Source: Nocardioides sp. NBC_00368
GTDB lineage: Bacteria > Actinomycetota > Actinomycetes > Propionibacteriales > Nocardioidaceae
NCBI RefSeq assembly: GCF_036090055.1
Contig: NZ_CP107970.1
Coordinates: 5,849,001-5,913,000 of the forward strand
Direction of reading: 5' to 3'
Length of the DNA: 64,000 bases
Positions 19,072-27,475 of the stretch are shown here, piece by piece (positions within the stretch are counted from its first letter, which is position 1; each line of letters begins with the position of its first letter). The notes under the pieces are model-generated. The model searched no databases. It was not told where the DNA came from and saw only the letters and a list, made by a program, of their open reading frames with translations. The position numbers and the translations under genes are program-made.

Positions 19072-20232
19072 TCAGTTCTTTCCCTTCTGGTCGCGCGCCA
19101 CCAGCTGGGCGGCGATCACGTTGCGTTGGATCTCGTTGGTGCCCTCGCCGACGATCATCAGCGGGGCGTCGCGGAAGTAGCGCTCCACGTCGTACTCCTT
19201 GGAGTAGCCGTAGCCGCCGTGCACCCGCACCGCGTCGAGGGCGACCTGCATGGCCGCCTCCGAGGCGAAGAGCTTGGCCATCCCGGCTTCCATGTCGGCG
19301 CGGTCGCCGGCGTCGAGCCGGTCGGCGGCGTCGAGGGTCATCAGCCGAGCGGCGCGCATCTTGGTGCCCATCTCGGCGAGCAGGTTGCCGACCGACTGGT
19401 GCTTCCAGATGGGCTTCCCGAAGCTCTCCCGGGTCTGGGCGTAGGCCAGGGCGTCGTCGAGCGCCGCCTGACCGACGCCGACGGCGCGGGCGGCGACCTG
19501 GATCCGGCCGACCTCGAGGCCGCGCATCATCTGGCCCCAGCCGAGGTGGGGCGTACCACCGAGGACGGCGGTCGCGGGCACCCGCATCCTGTCGAAGGTG
19601 AGCTCGCAGGCCTCGACGCCGCGGTAGCCGAGCTTGGGGATCTTGCCCGAGACGGTGAGCCCGTCGCCCGGCTCGACCAGCACCACGCTCATGCCCTGGT
19701 GGGCCGGGGAGGCGGAGCGGTCGGTGATGCAGAGCAGCCCGATCAGGCCGGCGTGCTGGGCGTTGGAGATCCAGGTCTTCGAGCCGGTGATGATCAGGTC
19801 GTCGCCGTCGGTGTCGGCGAACGTACGCATCCCCTGCAGGTCGCTGCCGCCGGACGGTTCGGTCAGCGCCATCGTGGCGCGCAGGCTCCCGTCGGCCATC
19901 CTCGGCAGGTAGGTCTCCTGCTGCTGCGGGGTGCCGAAGTGGCGTACCAGATAGCTGATCACCGAGTGGCCGCCGATGGCGCCGGCCAGGCTCATCCAGC
20001 CGCGGGCGAGCTCCTCGGTGACCCGCGCGAAGCAGGCGGTGCTCACGTCGACGCCGCCGTGCTCGGCCGGAACCAGGAGGCCGAAGAAGCCGAGCTTCTT
20101 CATCTCCTCGATGAGTTCCTCGGGGTAAACGTCGTCCGCCTCGAACTCGCGCACGCGGGGACGCACGCGCTCGTCGACGAAGTCGGCGACCAGGCGGACC
20201 ATGTCCTGCTCGTCGGGGGTCAGGCTGCTCAT
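19072..20232 (-). CDS. Acyl-CoA dehydrogenase
   Basis: 386 residues from an ATG that overlaps the lyase stop. Domain order is the standard helix-beta-helix. The FAD-contact stretch MALTEPSGGSDLQGMRT and the WISNAQHAG strand are present, and the catalytic glutamate is expected in GEGTNEIQRN near the C-terminus, after HGGYGYSKEYDVERYFRDA. It would form a 2,3-enoyl-CoA and pass electrons to ETF, which is not encoded here. Closest in feel to short/branched-chain or dicarboxyl-CoA members; substrate open. Confidence 0.9.
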   Translation of the reverse strand: MSSLTPDEQDMVRLVADFVDERVRPRVREFEADDVYPEELIEEMKKLGFFGLLVPAEHGGVDVSTACFARVTEELARGWMSLAGAIGGHSVISYLVRHFGTPQQQETYLPRMADGSLRATMALTEPSGGSDLQGMRTFADTDGDDLIITGSKTWISNAQHAGLIGLLCITDRSASPAHQGMSVVLVEPGDGLTVSGKIPKLGYRGVEACELTFDRMRVPATAVLGGTPHLGWGQMMRGLEVGRIQVAARAVGVGQAALDDALAYAQTRESFGKPIWKHQSVGNLLAEMGTKMRAARLMTLDAADRLDAGDRADMEAGMAKLFASEAAMQVALDAVRVHGGYGYSKEYDVERYFRDAPLMIVGEGTNEIQRNVIAAQLVARDQKGKN

Positions 20233-21062
20233 CTGGCTGCTCCTGGGGTGGGTCGGGTGAGGGAGACGATGCGGCGGGCACGGGCGACGACGGGCGCGTC
20301 GACCAGGCGGCCGTCGACGAGCGCGACGCCGTCCTCGGTCGCGGCGGCCAGGACCCGTTCGGCCCAGGCGACCTCGTCGGCGGTGGGTGCCAGCGCCGCG
20401 GCTGCCGGTACTACCTGGCCGGGGTGGATGCAGAGCTTGCCGGCGAACCCGAGGGCCGCGGCCGCGGCGACGTCGGCGGTCAGCCGTTCGTGGTCGCGTA
20501 CGTCCCCGGTGACCCCGTCGACGGGACCGGCCAGCCCGCCGACGGCGGAGGCGAGCACCAGGCTCCCGCGTGCGGGCGCGAGGGCCGGCGCGTGGTCGGG
20601 ATCGACCCCGAGCTCGGCGGCGAGGTCGAAGCTGCCGAAGGCGAGGCGTACGACGCCGGGGGAGCGGGCCAGGTCGCCCGCCCGGGCCACGCCGAGCGCG
20701 GACTCGACCAGCGCCACGACGGCGGAGCCGGCGGGAAGGGCGGACATCACGGCCTCGACCGTCACGGGGTTGTCGGCCTTCGGCAGCACCACGGTCGTCG
20801 GACTGCCGAGGGCCGCGAGCGCGGCGATGTCGGCGTCGTGCCAGATGGAGCCGGCGGCGTTGACCCGCACCGCGACGGCGGCCTCGGCCCGGAGGAGCCA
20901 GTCGATGACCTGGGCGCGGGCCGCGTCCTTGGCCGCGGGGGCGACGGCGTCCTCGAGGTCGAGGACGACCAGGTCGGCGCCGGCCGCGGCCGCCTTGGCG
21001 TACCGCTCCGGTCGGTCGCCGGGGACGAACAGCCAGGTGCGGGCGGTCTCGGCGGCGCTCAT
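20229..21062 (-). CDS. HpcH/HpaI aldolase / CitE-like acyl-CoA lyase
   Basis: 277 residues. TWLFVPGDRPERYAKA opens the TIM barrel, followed by DLVVLDLEDAV. The metal ligands are expected at the Glu of ALVESALGV and the Asp of FGSFDLAAELGV. KLCIHPGQV is the C-terminal CoA-site motif. Stand-alone CitE-like proteins of this size are malyl-, citramalyl- or 3-hydroxy-3-methylglutaryl-CoA lyases. Next to a CaiB-type transferase and an itaconyl-CoA-hydratase-like gene, citramalyl-CoA cleavage to acetyl-CoA and pyruvate is the leading idea (inference). Confidence 0.85.
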   Translation of the reverse strand: MSAAETARTWLFVPGDRPERYAKAAAAGADLVVLDLEDAVAPAAKDAARAQVIDWLLRAEAAVAVRVNAAGSIWHDADIAALAALGSPTTVVLPKADNPVTVEAVMSALPAGSAVVALVESALGVARAGDLARSPGVVRLAFGSFDLAAELGVDPDHAPALAPARGSLVLASAVGGLAGPVDGVTGDVRDHERLTADVAAAAALGFAGKLCIHPGQVVPAAAALAPTADEVAWAERVLAAATEDGVALVDGRLVDAPVVARARRIVSLTRPTPGAAR

Positions 21063-22327
21063 CGGGCGACCGCCGAGATGCCGATGACGCCGCGGCCGAG
21101 CAGGTCGTCCAGCTGCTCGGTGGCCAGCCCGAGGGCGCCGGCGAGCACCTCGCCGGTGTCCTGCCCGACGGCGGGTGCGGGCCGGGGCGCGCTCCGGTGG
21201 CCGTCGACGGTGATCGGCGCGCCGGGGGCGAGCAGGTCGCCGACACCGGGCTGGGTGACCGTCGAGAACAGTGGGTGCTCGCGCAGCAGCCGGGCGTCGT
21301 CGGCGGCCAGGTCGCGGAAGCTGCGATAGGGCGACCACAGGATCCGGGTCTGCGCCAGCGCCCCCGTGACGTACGCCGTGTCGTGCTGCTCGAACCAGGC
21401 CGCGATCAGGCCGCCGAGCACCGTCCGGTGCCGGAACCGCGAGCCCTCCTCGGAGAAGTCGGCGTCGAGCGCGCGGGCGAGCGCGGCCACCGCCTCGGCG
21501 AGGCCGGTGACGCCCAGCAGGTCCGACCACTGCCGCGGGGTGAGCGCCACCAGCATGAACCGGTCGCCGTCCGCGGTGGTGAAGTCGCGGCCGAAGGTGC
21601 CGTAGACGTGGTTGCCGGTCGAGCCGCGTTCGCTCGCCGGCCGCAGCTGCGCCTCGGCGAGGTAGCCGAGGTTGCCCGCGACCGCGAGGGCGACGTCCTC
21701 CAGGGCGACCCGCACCTCGGCACCCTCGCCGGTGACGGCACGGCGGCGCTCGGCGGCGAGCACGCCGGTCGCGAGCTGGAGCCCGGCGGCGAGGTCCCAC
21801 GCCGGCACCACGCCGTTGACCGGTGCGGCGTGCTCCTCCGGCCCGGTCACGAGCGGGAAGCCGGTGCCGGCCTGCACGGTGTAGTCGACGGCGGTCCCGC
21901 CGTCGTGGCGCCCGGTCAGGAGCACGTGGATGACGTCGTCGCGTCGGGCGCGCAGCGCGGCGTACCCGAGCTCCGTCCAGCGCTCGGTGTTGGTGACCAC
22001 GATGCCGCCGGACGGGCCGCCGGAGACGACCAGGTCCGCGACCAGACGGCGACCTTCCGGGCGGGTGCAGTCGACGGCGATGGCCTTCTTCCCGGGGTTG
22101 AGCCCGTTCCAGTAGAGGCTGGCGCCGCTGTCGCTGAGCGGCCAGCGGGTGCGGTCGGGTGCCCCCTCGAGCGGCTCGACCCGGATCACCTCCGCGCCGA
22201 GCTGCGCCAGCGTGGTGCCGCACAGCGGGGTGGCGACGAAGCTTGACACCTCGACCACCCGCAGGCCGGCGAGCGGGCCGGCGAGCTCTTCGACGGGCAC
22301 GTCGGAAGCGAGGTCAGCGATGGTCAT
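21059..22327 (-). CDS. CaiB/BaiF-type (class III) CoA-transferase
   Basis: 422 residues. LAGLRVVEVSSFVATPLCGTTLAQLGAEVIRVE is the typical opening, where other members carry PxAG. The usual catalytic aspartate segment is not recognisable with certainty. The SLYWNGLNPGKKAIAVDCTRPEGR block is conserved in the family. Family members move CoA between acids, and a subgroup (Mct) performs intramolecular CoA transfer on methylfumaryl-CoA. It ends in ATGA overlap with the lyase gene and begins 14 bases inside the MFS gene, so it is firmly within the operon. Confidence 0.8.
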   Translation of the reverse strand: MTIADLASDVPVEELAGPLAGLRVVEVSSFVATPLCGTTLAQLGAEVIRVEPLEGAPDRTRWPLSDSGASLYWNGLNPGKKAIAVDCTRPEGRRLVADLVVSGGPSGGIVVTNTERWTELGYAALRARRDDVIHVLLTGRHDGGTAVDYTVQAGTGFPLVTGPEEHAAPVNGVVPAWDLAAGLQLATGVLAAERRRAVTGEGAEVRVALEDVALAVAGNLGYLAEAQLRPASERGSTGNHVYGTFGRDFTTADGDRFMLVALTPRQWSDLLGVTGLAEAVAALARALDADFSEEGSRFRHRTVLGGLIAAWFEQHDTAYVTGALAQTRILWSPYRSFRDLAADDARLLREHPLFSTVTQPGVGDLLAPGAPITVDGHRSAPRPAPAVGQDTGEVLAGALGLATEQLDDLLGRGVIGISAVAR

Positions 22328-23693
22328 GGAACACCCTTTCTGTCGAGGGCTCGGACGTGGTCGGGCCAGGGCCGGCCAGCACCCAGGTGACGGCGACCGC
22401 GGCGACCGGGACGCCGTAGACGAGCGCGAGGTTCCCGGTCGGGTAGGCGATCGCGACCCAGGAGTAGCCGACGGCGAGGCCGGTGAAGCGGAGCATGTTG
22501 TGGAGCCCGAGCGCGACGCCGTCGGCGGCCGCGGGGGAGGTCATCAGGCCCAGCGCGGAGGTCGCCTGCACGACGCCGATCGCGGAGCCGGTCACCACGA
22601 GTGCGATCACGGTGAGCGCGACGACCGCGCCGGACCCGGAGGCGGTCGCGGCCAGCGGCAGCGCGAGCAGGCCGAGCGCGAGCAGTGCCAGCCCGCCCCG
22701 CAGCGTGCGCCGGGCGGTGAACCGCTCGGTGACCCGCGAGGAGAGCGGTGCCGCGAGGGTCATCGCCAGGGCGAGCGCGAGCATCATGATGCCGATGTGT
22801 CCCGGCCCCAGCCCGAGGTCGCGGCCCAGGTGCAGGGGAGTGGCGACGATCGCCACGCCCAGGCACCCCATCACCGTGCCGGCGGCCATCGTGCTCGCGA
22901 TGAACCTGCGCTCGTTGAGCAGGCCGGGCGGCACGAACGGTCCGGCACCGGTGCGGCCGAGCTGGGAGTGCGCGACCAGGGCGAGCACACCGACGGCCGC
23001 CATCCCCGCTGCCACCGGGATGCCGCCGTGCTGGCCGAGCCAGCTGATCGCGCCGACGAGGGCCCCGATCCCGATCAGGAGGGTTGCCATGCCGCTGACA
23101 TGGAGCGGGGCGTACGACGGCGGGACGTCCGGCACTACGGTCAGGCACAGCACCAGCAGCACGGCGCTGAGCGAGGCGTGGGTGATGAAGACCCACCGCC
23201 AGCCGAGGGTGTCGGCGACCAGGCCGCCGAGGGGCGGACCGAGCGCCTGGCCGACCCCGATCGCGGCCGCCCACGCGGCCATCACCCGGGCCCGGTTGCC
23301 GGCCCAGTGGCGACCGAGCACCTGCTGGATCGCGGGCGGCACCGCCGAGCACGCGACCCCCTGCAGGGCACGCATCACGACCAGGAACGCGAGGTCCTGA
23401 CTGAAGGCCGCCCCCGCCTGCGCCGCCACCATCAGCACCAGCGACCCGGCGAGCACCCGCCGGGGGCCGAACCGCTGGCACATCCAGCCCGAGACCGGGG
23501 CGCACACGACCATCGCCAGGGTGAAGGCGCTGACAGCGAACACGATCCCGCGCGGCGAGGCCCCGATCGCGTGCGCGATCACGTTGATCGGCGCGCTGAT
23601 GATCGTGCTCGACAGGGTGCCGAGCGTCGAGCACGCCAGCAGGGCGACGTACGCCGCCCGGCGCGGCTCGTACGTGAGGGTGGACGGGCTCAT
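22314..23693 (-). CDS. MFS transporter (DHA-like)
   Basis: 459 residues, about fourteen hydrophobic segments. MCQRFGPRRVLAGSLVLM is the loop 2-3 motif, and GVGQALGPPLGGLVADTLGWRWVFI is motif C of proton-driven antiporters. This group is often annotated as drug efflux, but its place inside a catabolic operon suggests export or uptake of the substrate acid or an intermediate. Both ends overlap their neighbours: ATGA with the CoA-transferase subunit gene and 14 bases with the CaiB gene. Confidence 0.85.
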   Translation of the reverse strand: MSPSTLTYEPRRAAYVALLACSTLGTLSSTIISAPINVIAHAIGASPRGIVFAVSAFTLAMVVCAPVSGWMCQRFGPRRVLAGSLVLMVAAQAGAAFSQDLAFLVVMRALQGVACSAVPPAIQQVLGRHWAGNRARVMAAWAAAIGVGQALGPPLGGLVADTLGWRWVFITHASLSAVLLVLCLTVVPDVPPSYAPLHVSGMATLLIGIGALVGAISWLGQHGGIPVAAGMAAVGVLALVAHSQLGRTGAGPFVPPGLLNERRFIASTMAAGTVMGCLGVAIVATPLHLGRDLGLGPGHIGIMMLALALAMTLAAPLSSRVTERFTARRTLRGGLALLALGLLALPLAATASGSGAVVALTVIALVVTGSAIGVVQATSALGLMTSPAAADGVALGLHNMLRFTGLAVGYSWVAIAYPTGNLALVYGVPVAAVAVTWVLAGPGPTTSEPSTERVFHDHR

Positions 23694-24475
23694 CGCAGGT
23701 AGAGCCGCACCGTGTCGATCTCGTCGCGGAGCAGCCGGACCTCCTCCACGGTGGGCCGAGCGGTCTCGCGTACGTCGTCGGCGACCCGGATCTCCCACCC
23801 GGTCGCGGCGCGGACGTCGTCGACGGTGAGGCCGGGGTGGACCTCGCTGATCTCGAGCTCGCCGAGCTTGTCCGGGCGGCGGAGCACTGCCATCGGGGTG
23901 ATCACGGTGGCGACCCCGTGGCCGGGCGGCACCATCCGCGGGTCCTCCTCGTGGGCACGTACCGGGCTGGGGGAGGTGCAGAAGTCGAGCTCGGCCGGCA
24001 GGGCGCCGGGGTCGTGGCGGCGCAGCACCACGACGCACTCGCCGGCGTTCGGCATGATCTCCGCCGCGCCGCCGGCGCCCGGCAGCCGCACCGTCGGCCT
24101 GTCCCAGTCGCCGATGAAGCTGGTGTTGAGGCTGCCCCAGCGGTCGACCTGGGCGGCGCCGAGGAAGCCGACGTCGACGTGGCCGCGCTGGAGCACGTAG
24201 CCGAACAGGGCGGGCATGCTGAGCACCGCGGCGGCGCCGGAGACCAGCACCGAGTCGGCGATGCCCTCCGCCAGGCCCTCGGGCTGCGCGCCACAGATGC
24301 CGGACTCGTAGACCAGCTCGACGTCGGGGTTCACGGTGCGCCGCGCCAGGTCGACCGCGAGCGTCGGCAGCCCGACACCGGCGAAGACGCGACGCTTGCC
24401 CACCAGCTGCCGGGCGGCGACCGCCGCGAGGAACTCGGTGCTGGACGGGGCCACGTCCGAGAGGGGGACGGTCAT
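23690..24475 (-). CDS. CoA-transferase beta subunit (class I, IpdB/GctB-like)
   Basis: 261 residues. GLPTLAVDLARRTVNPDVELVYESGICGAQPEG carries the glutamate of the class I active site (Glu in YESG). The body matches glutaconate CoA-transferase-like subunits. It is paired with the alpha-subunit gene through an ATGA overlap. In actinobacteria close paralogues include IpdB, a ring-opening hydrolase of steroid catabolism, so true transferase activity is likely but not certain. Confidence 0.83.
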   Translation of the reverse strand: MTVPLSDVAPSSTEFLAAVAARQLVGKRRVFAGVGLPTLAVDLARRTVNPDVELVYESGICGAQPEGLAEGIADSVLVSGAAAVLSMPALFGYVLQRGHVDVGFLGAAQVDRWGSLNTSFIGDWDRPTVRLPGAGGAAEIMPNAGECVVVLRRHDPGALPAELDFCTSPSPVRAHEEDPRMVPPGHGVATVITPMAVLRRPDKLGELEISEVHPGLTVDDVRAATGWEIRVADDVRETARPTVEEVRLLRDEIDTVRLYLR

Positions 24476-25416
24476 GACGCCTCCTGGGCGGCCACTCGGC
24501 GGCGGCCGAAGTCGACGGGCTGCGAGGGCCGGGGAGCGACGCCGAGCCCGGCCCAGCGCTGCGCGCCGAGCTTGGCGAGGTAGGTGGCTCGGTCGGGGAC
24601 GCCGTACACCCACTCCTCGAGCCAGCCGAGCACCGCCTCGCGGTCGCGGCTGATGGGCGTCCACTCGCGGTAGAAGGCGTTGTCGCGGTCGTAGTGGCCC
24701 TGCGTATAGGACGGGTGCGCGCCGCCGGGGCACTCCACCACGGCGGTGACCGCGTGCGCGGGCAGCACCGTGCGGTTCGGGTCGGAGCGGACCACGTCCT
24801 CCTCGACGATCTCCTCGACGGTCGCGATCACGGTCTCGGCCGCGTACGCCGCCTCCTGCTGTGCCCCGACGATGCCCCACATCTGGACGTTGCCGGAGCG
24901 GTCGGCGCGCTGGGCGTGGACGATCGTCACGTCCGGGCGCAGCGGCGGGACCACGTAGATGTCCGGGCCGCCGTACGGATCGGCGACCTTGCGGATCAGG
25001 GGGTTGAGCCTGGGGAGGTCGCTGCCGGCGTAGGAGCGGAGCGGGAAGAACGGCAGGCCGGCGGCGCCGGCCTGGTAGCGGCAGACCATGCCGTAGTGGC
25101 TGTACTCCTCCACCTCGAGCGGCGCCGGGTCGGCGCTCTCCACGCGGCGCCGGACCTCGTGCAGGGAGCCCGCCGAGCCGCTGGCGAAGAACGAGGCGAC
25201 CAGCTTCGAGACGCAGCCGGCGGCGATCATCTGGTCGGCCAGCAGGTCGGGGGTCATCCGGCAGAAGGTCAGGTCGCGACGGCCCTGGCGGATGATCTCG
25301 TGGCCGGCGGCGAACGGGATCAGGTGGCCGAAGCCCTCCAGCGCGACCGTCATGCCGTCCCGTACGTGGGTGGCCACCGCCGAGGCGAGATCGGTGACCT
25401 TGTCGGGCGCGGCCAT
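24472..25416 (-). CDS. CoA-transferase alpha subunit (class I, IpdA/GctA-like)
   Basis: 314 residues, first gene of the ten-gene operon; ATG at 25416 with GAGGAG upstream. VRDGMTVALEGFGHLIPFAAGHEIIRQGRRDL is the N-terminal CoA-binding region. DVTIVHAQRADRSGNVQMWG and YAAETVIATVEEIV are standard for the alpha subunit. With the next gene it should charge the growth substrate with CoA. The promoter must lie in the 25417-25550 gap shared with the divergent thioesterase gene. Confidence 0.83.
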   Translation of the reverse strand: MAAPDKVTDLASAVATHVRDGMTVALEGFGHLIPFAAGHEIIRQGRRDLTFCRMTPDLLADQMIAAGCVSKLVASFFASGSAGSLHEVRRRVESADPAPLEVEEYSHYGMVCRYQAGAAGLPFFPLRSYAGSDLPRLNPLIRKVADPYGGPDIYVVPPLRPDVTIVHAQRADRSGNVQMWGIVGAQQEAAYAAETVIATVEEIVEEDVVRSDPNRTVLPAHAVTAVVECPGGAHPSYTQGHYDRDNAFYREWTPISRDREAVLGWLEEWVYGVPDRATYLAKLGAQRWAGLGVAPRPSQPVDFGRRRVAAQEAS

Positions 25417-25482
25417 GCGGGCTCCTCGGGGCAGGCGGGGGTGGGTCGATAGCCCCAGCCTGCCGCCCGCCGCGGGCTGAAC

Positions 25483-25548
25483 TCCAATACTTCTTCCGCC
25501 GCCAACTGTTGATGAACAGGTATCAATAGTTAGAGACAGATATCGAAA
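25483..25548. promoter_or_regulatory. Divergent control region between CoA operon and thioesterase
   Basis: This AT-richer part of the 25417-25569 gap holds TCCAATAC (25483-25490), whose complement GTATTGGA recurs at 27448-27455 in the LysR/CaiB gap. It also holds the palindrome CTGTT-GATG-AACAG (25506-25519) and a direct repeat of GGTATC/AGATATC type near 25519-25543. These are candidate LysR-type sites for both directions. No -35/-10 pair is convincing. Confidence 0.4.
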
Positions 25549-25569
25549 GTGATGACAAAGGTCGGCACA

Positions 25570-26487
25570 ATGAGCCGGGTGGACACCGCCTCTCCTGCCG
25601 CCGACGCCCGCGCTGCCGTGACCCTCGAGGAACTGCTCGACCTGCTCGACCTGAGCTGCGCCGACGACCCGGCCGGCCGGGTCAGTCACTGGGTCGGTCA
25701 TCCGCAACGGCATCCTGCCGACCGGATCTTCGGCGGTCTGCTGCTCGCGCAGGCGCTGGTGGCGGCCGGTCGCGGCGTCGGTGACGAGCAGCGGATCGTC
25801 AGCCTGCAGGCCGACTTCGTCGGCGGGGTGCCGACGGACCGGCCCCTGCACTGGGAGGTCACGGTCGTCTCGGACGCGCCGTCACTGGCCACCCGCCGCA
25901 GCCGGCTGCTCGACGCGGCGGGGGAGGAGCTCTTCGGTGCGGTCACCCGCTGGGCGACGGTCCGTGACGACCTGCCGTCCTACAGCGCGGTCCGCCCGTG
26001 GCCGGCGCCCGACCCGGAGACGCTGCCGGACCTGGCTGACCGGTTCGGCTCCGACGAACGGATCCCGCCGTGGTGGCGGCTGCAGCGCCCGGTGCACTTC
26101 CGGCACGCCGTCGCCCCGCCGTACGTCGCCGCCGCCGAGCCCGGCGACCGGCAGACCACCTTCCTCCGGGCCACCGGCCCGCTGCCGGACGACCCGGTCG
26201 TGCGCGCGGCGCTGGTCGCCTATGTGACGGACATGAGCGTGCTCGAGCCGGCCTTCCTGGCGCTCGGATCGGCGCGGCACGTACCGGGTGCGAGGATCCT
26301 CAGCCTCACCCACGCGCTCACCTTCCACGCCGCCTCCGACCTGAGCGACTGGCACCAGTTCGACTGCCGGGTGGAGTCGGTCGCGCACGGGCGTGCCCAC
26401 GGCGTCGGGGACGTGTTCGACTCCGCCGGGCGCCACGTCGCGACCGCGTCGCAGGCCGGCCTGGTCAAGGCGCCGACGGTCCGCTGA
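25570..26487 (+). CDS. Acyl-CoA thioesterase, TesB type (double hot-dog)
   Basis: 305 residues from the ATG at 25570, eight bases after AAAGG; GTG 25549 and ATG 25552 are alternatives. Two hot-dog repeats are seen: an N-terminal one with RIFGGLLLAQALVAAGR, and a C-terminal one with YVTDMSVLEPAF, SLTHALTFH and ATASQAGLVK. These supply the Asp, Thr and Gln of the TesB-type active site. It would free CoA from stalled acyl-CoA intermediates. Divergent from the CoA operon; its 3' end overlaps the convergent lysR gene by 23 bases. Confidence 0.87.
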   Translation: MSRVDTASPAADARAAVTLEELLDLLDLSCADDPAGRVSHWVGHPQRHPADRIFGGLLLAQALVAAGRGVGDEQRIVSLQADFVGGVPTDRPLHWEVTVVSDAPSLATRRSRLLDAAGEELFGAVTRWATVRDDLPSYSAVRPWPAPDPETLPDLADRFGSDERIPPWWRLQRPVHFRHAVAPPYVAAAEPGDRQTTFLRATGPLPDDPVVRAALVAYVTDMSVLEPAFLALGSARHVPGARILSLTHALTFHAASDLSDWHQFDCRVESVAHGRAHGVGDVFDSAGRHVATASQAGLVKAPTVR

Positions 26488-27403
26488 CCGGCAGGTCCGG
26501 GGTCGGCAGGTCTGGGGTCGGCAGGGCCTCCTCCGAGGCGCGCAGCACGGCGTGCAGCGCCGGGCTCCGGTCCTCCTGACGCCAGGCGAGCTGCTGGAAC
26601 GTGGGCCGCTCGCACTCGCTGATCCGGACCACGTCGATGCCGGTCTGCACGACGTTGGCGATCGCGGTGTCGAGCGTGAACGTGATGCCGACGCCGGCCG
26701 CGACCAGCGCGACGGCGGTCCAGCTGTCCGGCGCGGTCTGCACGATGTTGGGCACGAACCCGGCCTGGGACGCCGTCTCGACGAAGGCGTCGCGCACGCT
26801 CGAGCCGGGATCCGCCGGCAGCGCCACGAAGGGCTCGTCCCGGCACTCCGCCATGCTGACCTGCCCTCGGCCGGCCAGCCGGTGGCCGGCGGGAACGGCG
26901 AGCACGTAGTGCTCGATCGCGATCACCCGGTGCGCCAGTCCCTGCGGCTCGATCCGCCAGCGCGCGATGGCCAGGTCGAGCTCGCCGTCCTGCAGCGAGC
27001 GCAGCGCCTCGTAGTTGTAGGTGGTGCTCTGCAGCATCAGCTCGATCCCGGGATGCTGCTCGCGCACGATCCGGCCGAGCTGGCCGACCAGCACGTGGGA
27101 GGAGGGGCCGGCGAAACCGATCCGGACCCGTCCGGTCTCGCCCCGGCCCGCCGAGCGGACCGCCCGGCGCGCGGTGCGCATGCCCTCGAGCACCTCCTGC
27201 GCCGGCCGCACCAGCGCCTCGCCGGCCGACGTCAGCCGTACGCTCCGGGTGGTCCGGTCGAAGAGCTGGGCGCCGAGGTCCCGCTCGAGCTGCTTGATGG
27301 TGCGGCTCAGCGGCGGCTGGGCGATGTGCAGCCGCTCGGCGGCCCGGCCGAAGTGCAGCTCCTCGGCGACCGCCAGGAACGCTTCGAGATGGTGCAGGTC
27401 CAT
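26465..27403 (-). CDS. LysR-family regulator
   Basis: 312 residues. The HTH is at 1-60 (LEAFLAVAEELHFGRAAERLHIAQPPLSRTIKQLERDLGA), followed by a periplasmic-binding-like effector domain with VRIGFAGPSSHVLVGQL. The C-terminus ends in a short PTPDLPTPDLP repeat, reflected by a DNA direct repeat that runs into the thioesterase stop. It is divergent from the CaiB/ACAD/ECH operon, the classic LysR layout. It is the obvious candidate to control that operon and perhaps the larger minus-strand operon; the effector is probably an acid or CoA ester. Confidence 0.88.
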   Translation of the reverse strand: MDLHHLEAFLAVAEELHFGRAAERLHIAQPPLSRTIKQLERDLGAQLFDRTTRSVRLTSAGEALVRPAQEVLEGMRTARRAVRSAGRGETGRVRIGFAGPSSHVLVGQLGRIVREQHPGIELMLQSTTYNYEALRSLQDGELDLAIARWRIEPQGLAHRVIAIEHYVLAVPAGHRLAGRGQVSMAECRDEPFVALPADPGSSVRDAFVETASQAGFVPNIVQTAPDSWTAVALVAAGVGITFTLDTAIANVVQTGIDVVRISECERPTFQQLAWRQEDRSPALHAVLRASEEALPTPDLPTPDLPVSGPSAP

Positions 27404-27423
27404 GGGGACAACTCTTGCATCAG

Positions 27424-27455
27424 TTGGAACAATCATCCAAGGATTAGGTATTGGA
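27424..27455. promoter_or_regulatory. LysR-type operator in the lysR/CaiB gap
   Basis: TTGGA (27424-27428), seven bases, TCCAA (27436-27440): a perfect interrupted palindrome that contains a T-N11-A motif, 20 bases upstream of the LysR start. GTATTGGA at 27448-27455 adds a third TTGGA half-site, spaced as an activation site would be. Confidence 0.55.
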
Positions 27456-27475
27456 CGGGCATAAGAAGTCGCGCC

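Noticed and set aside
22314..23693. Drug-resistance efflux pump
   Set aside because: Fold similarity exists, but the gene overlaps CoA-transferase genes on both sides inside a catabolic operon, so resistance is the less likely role.
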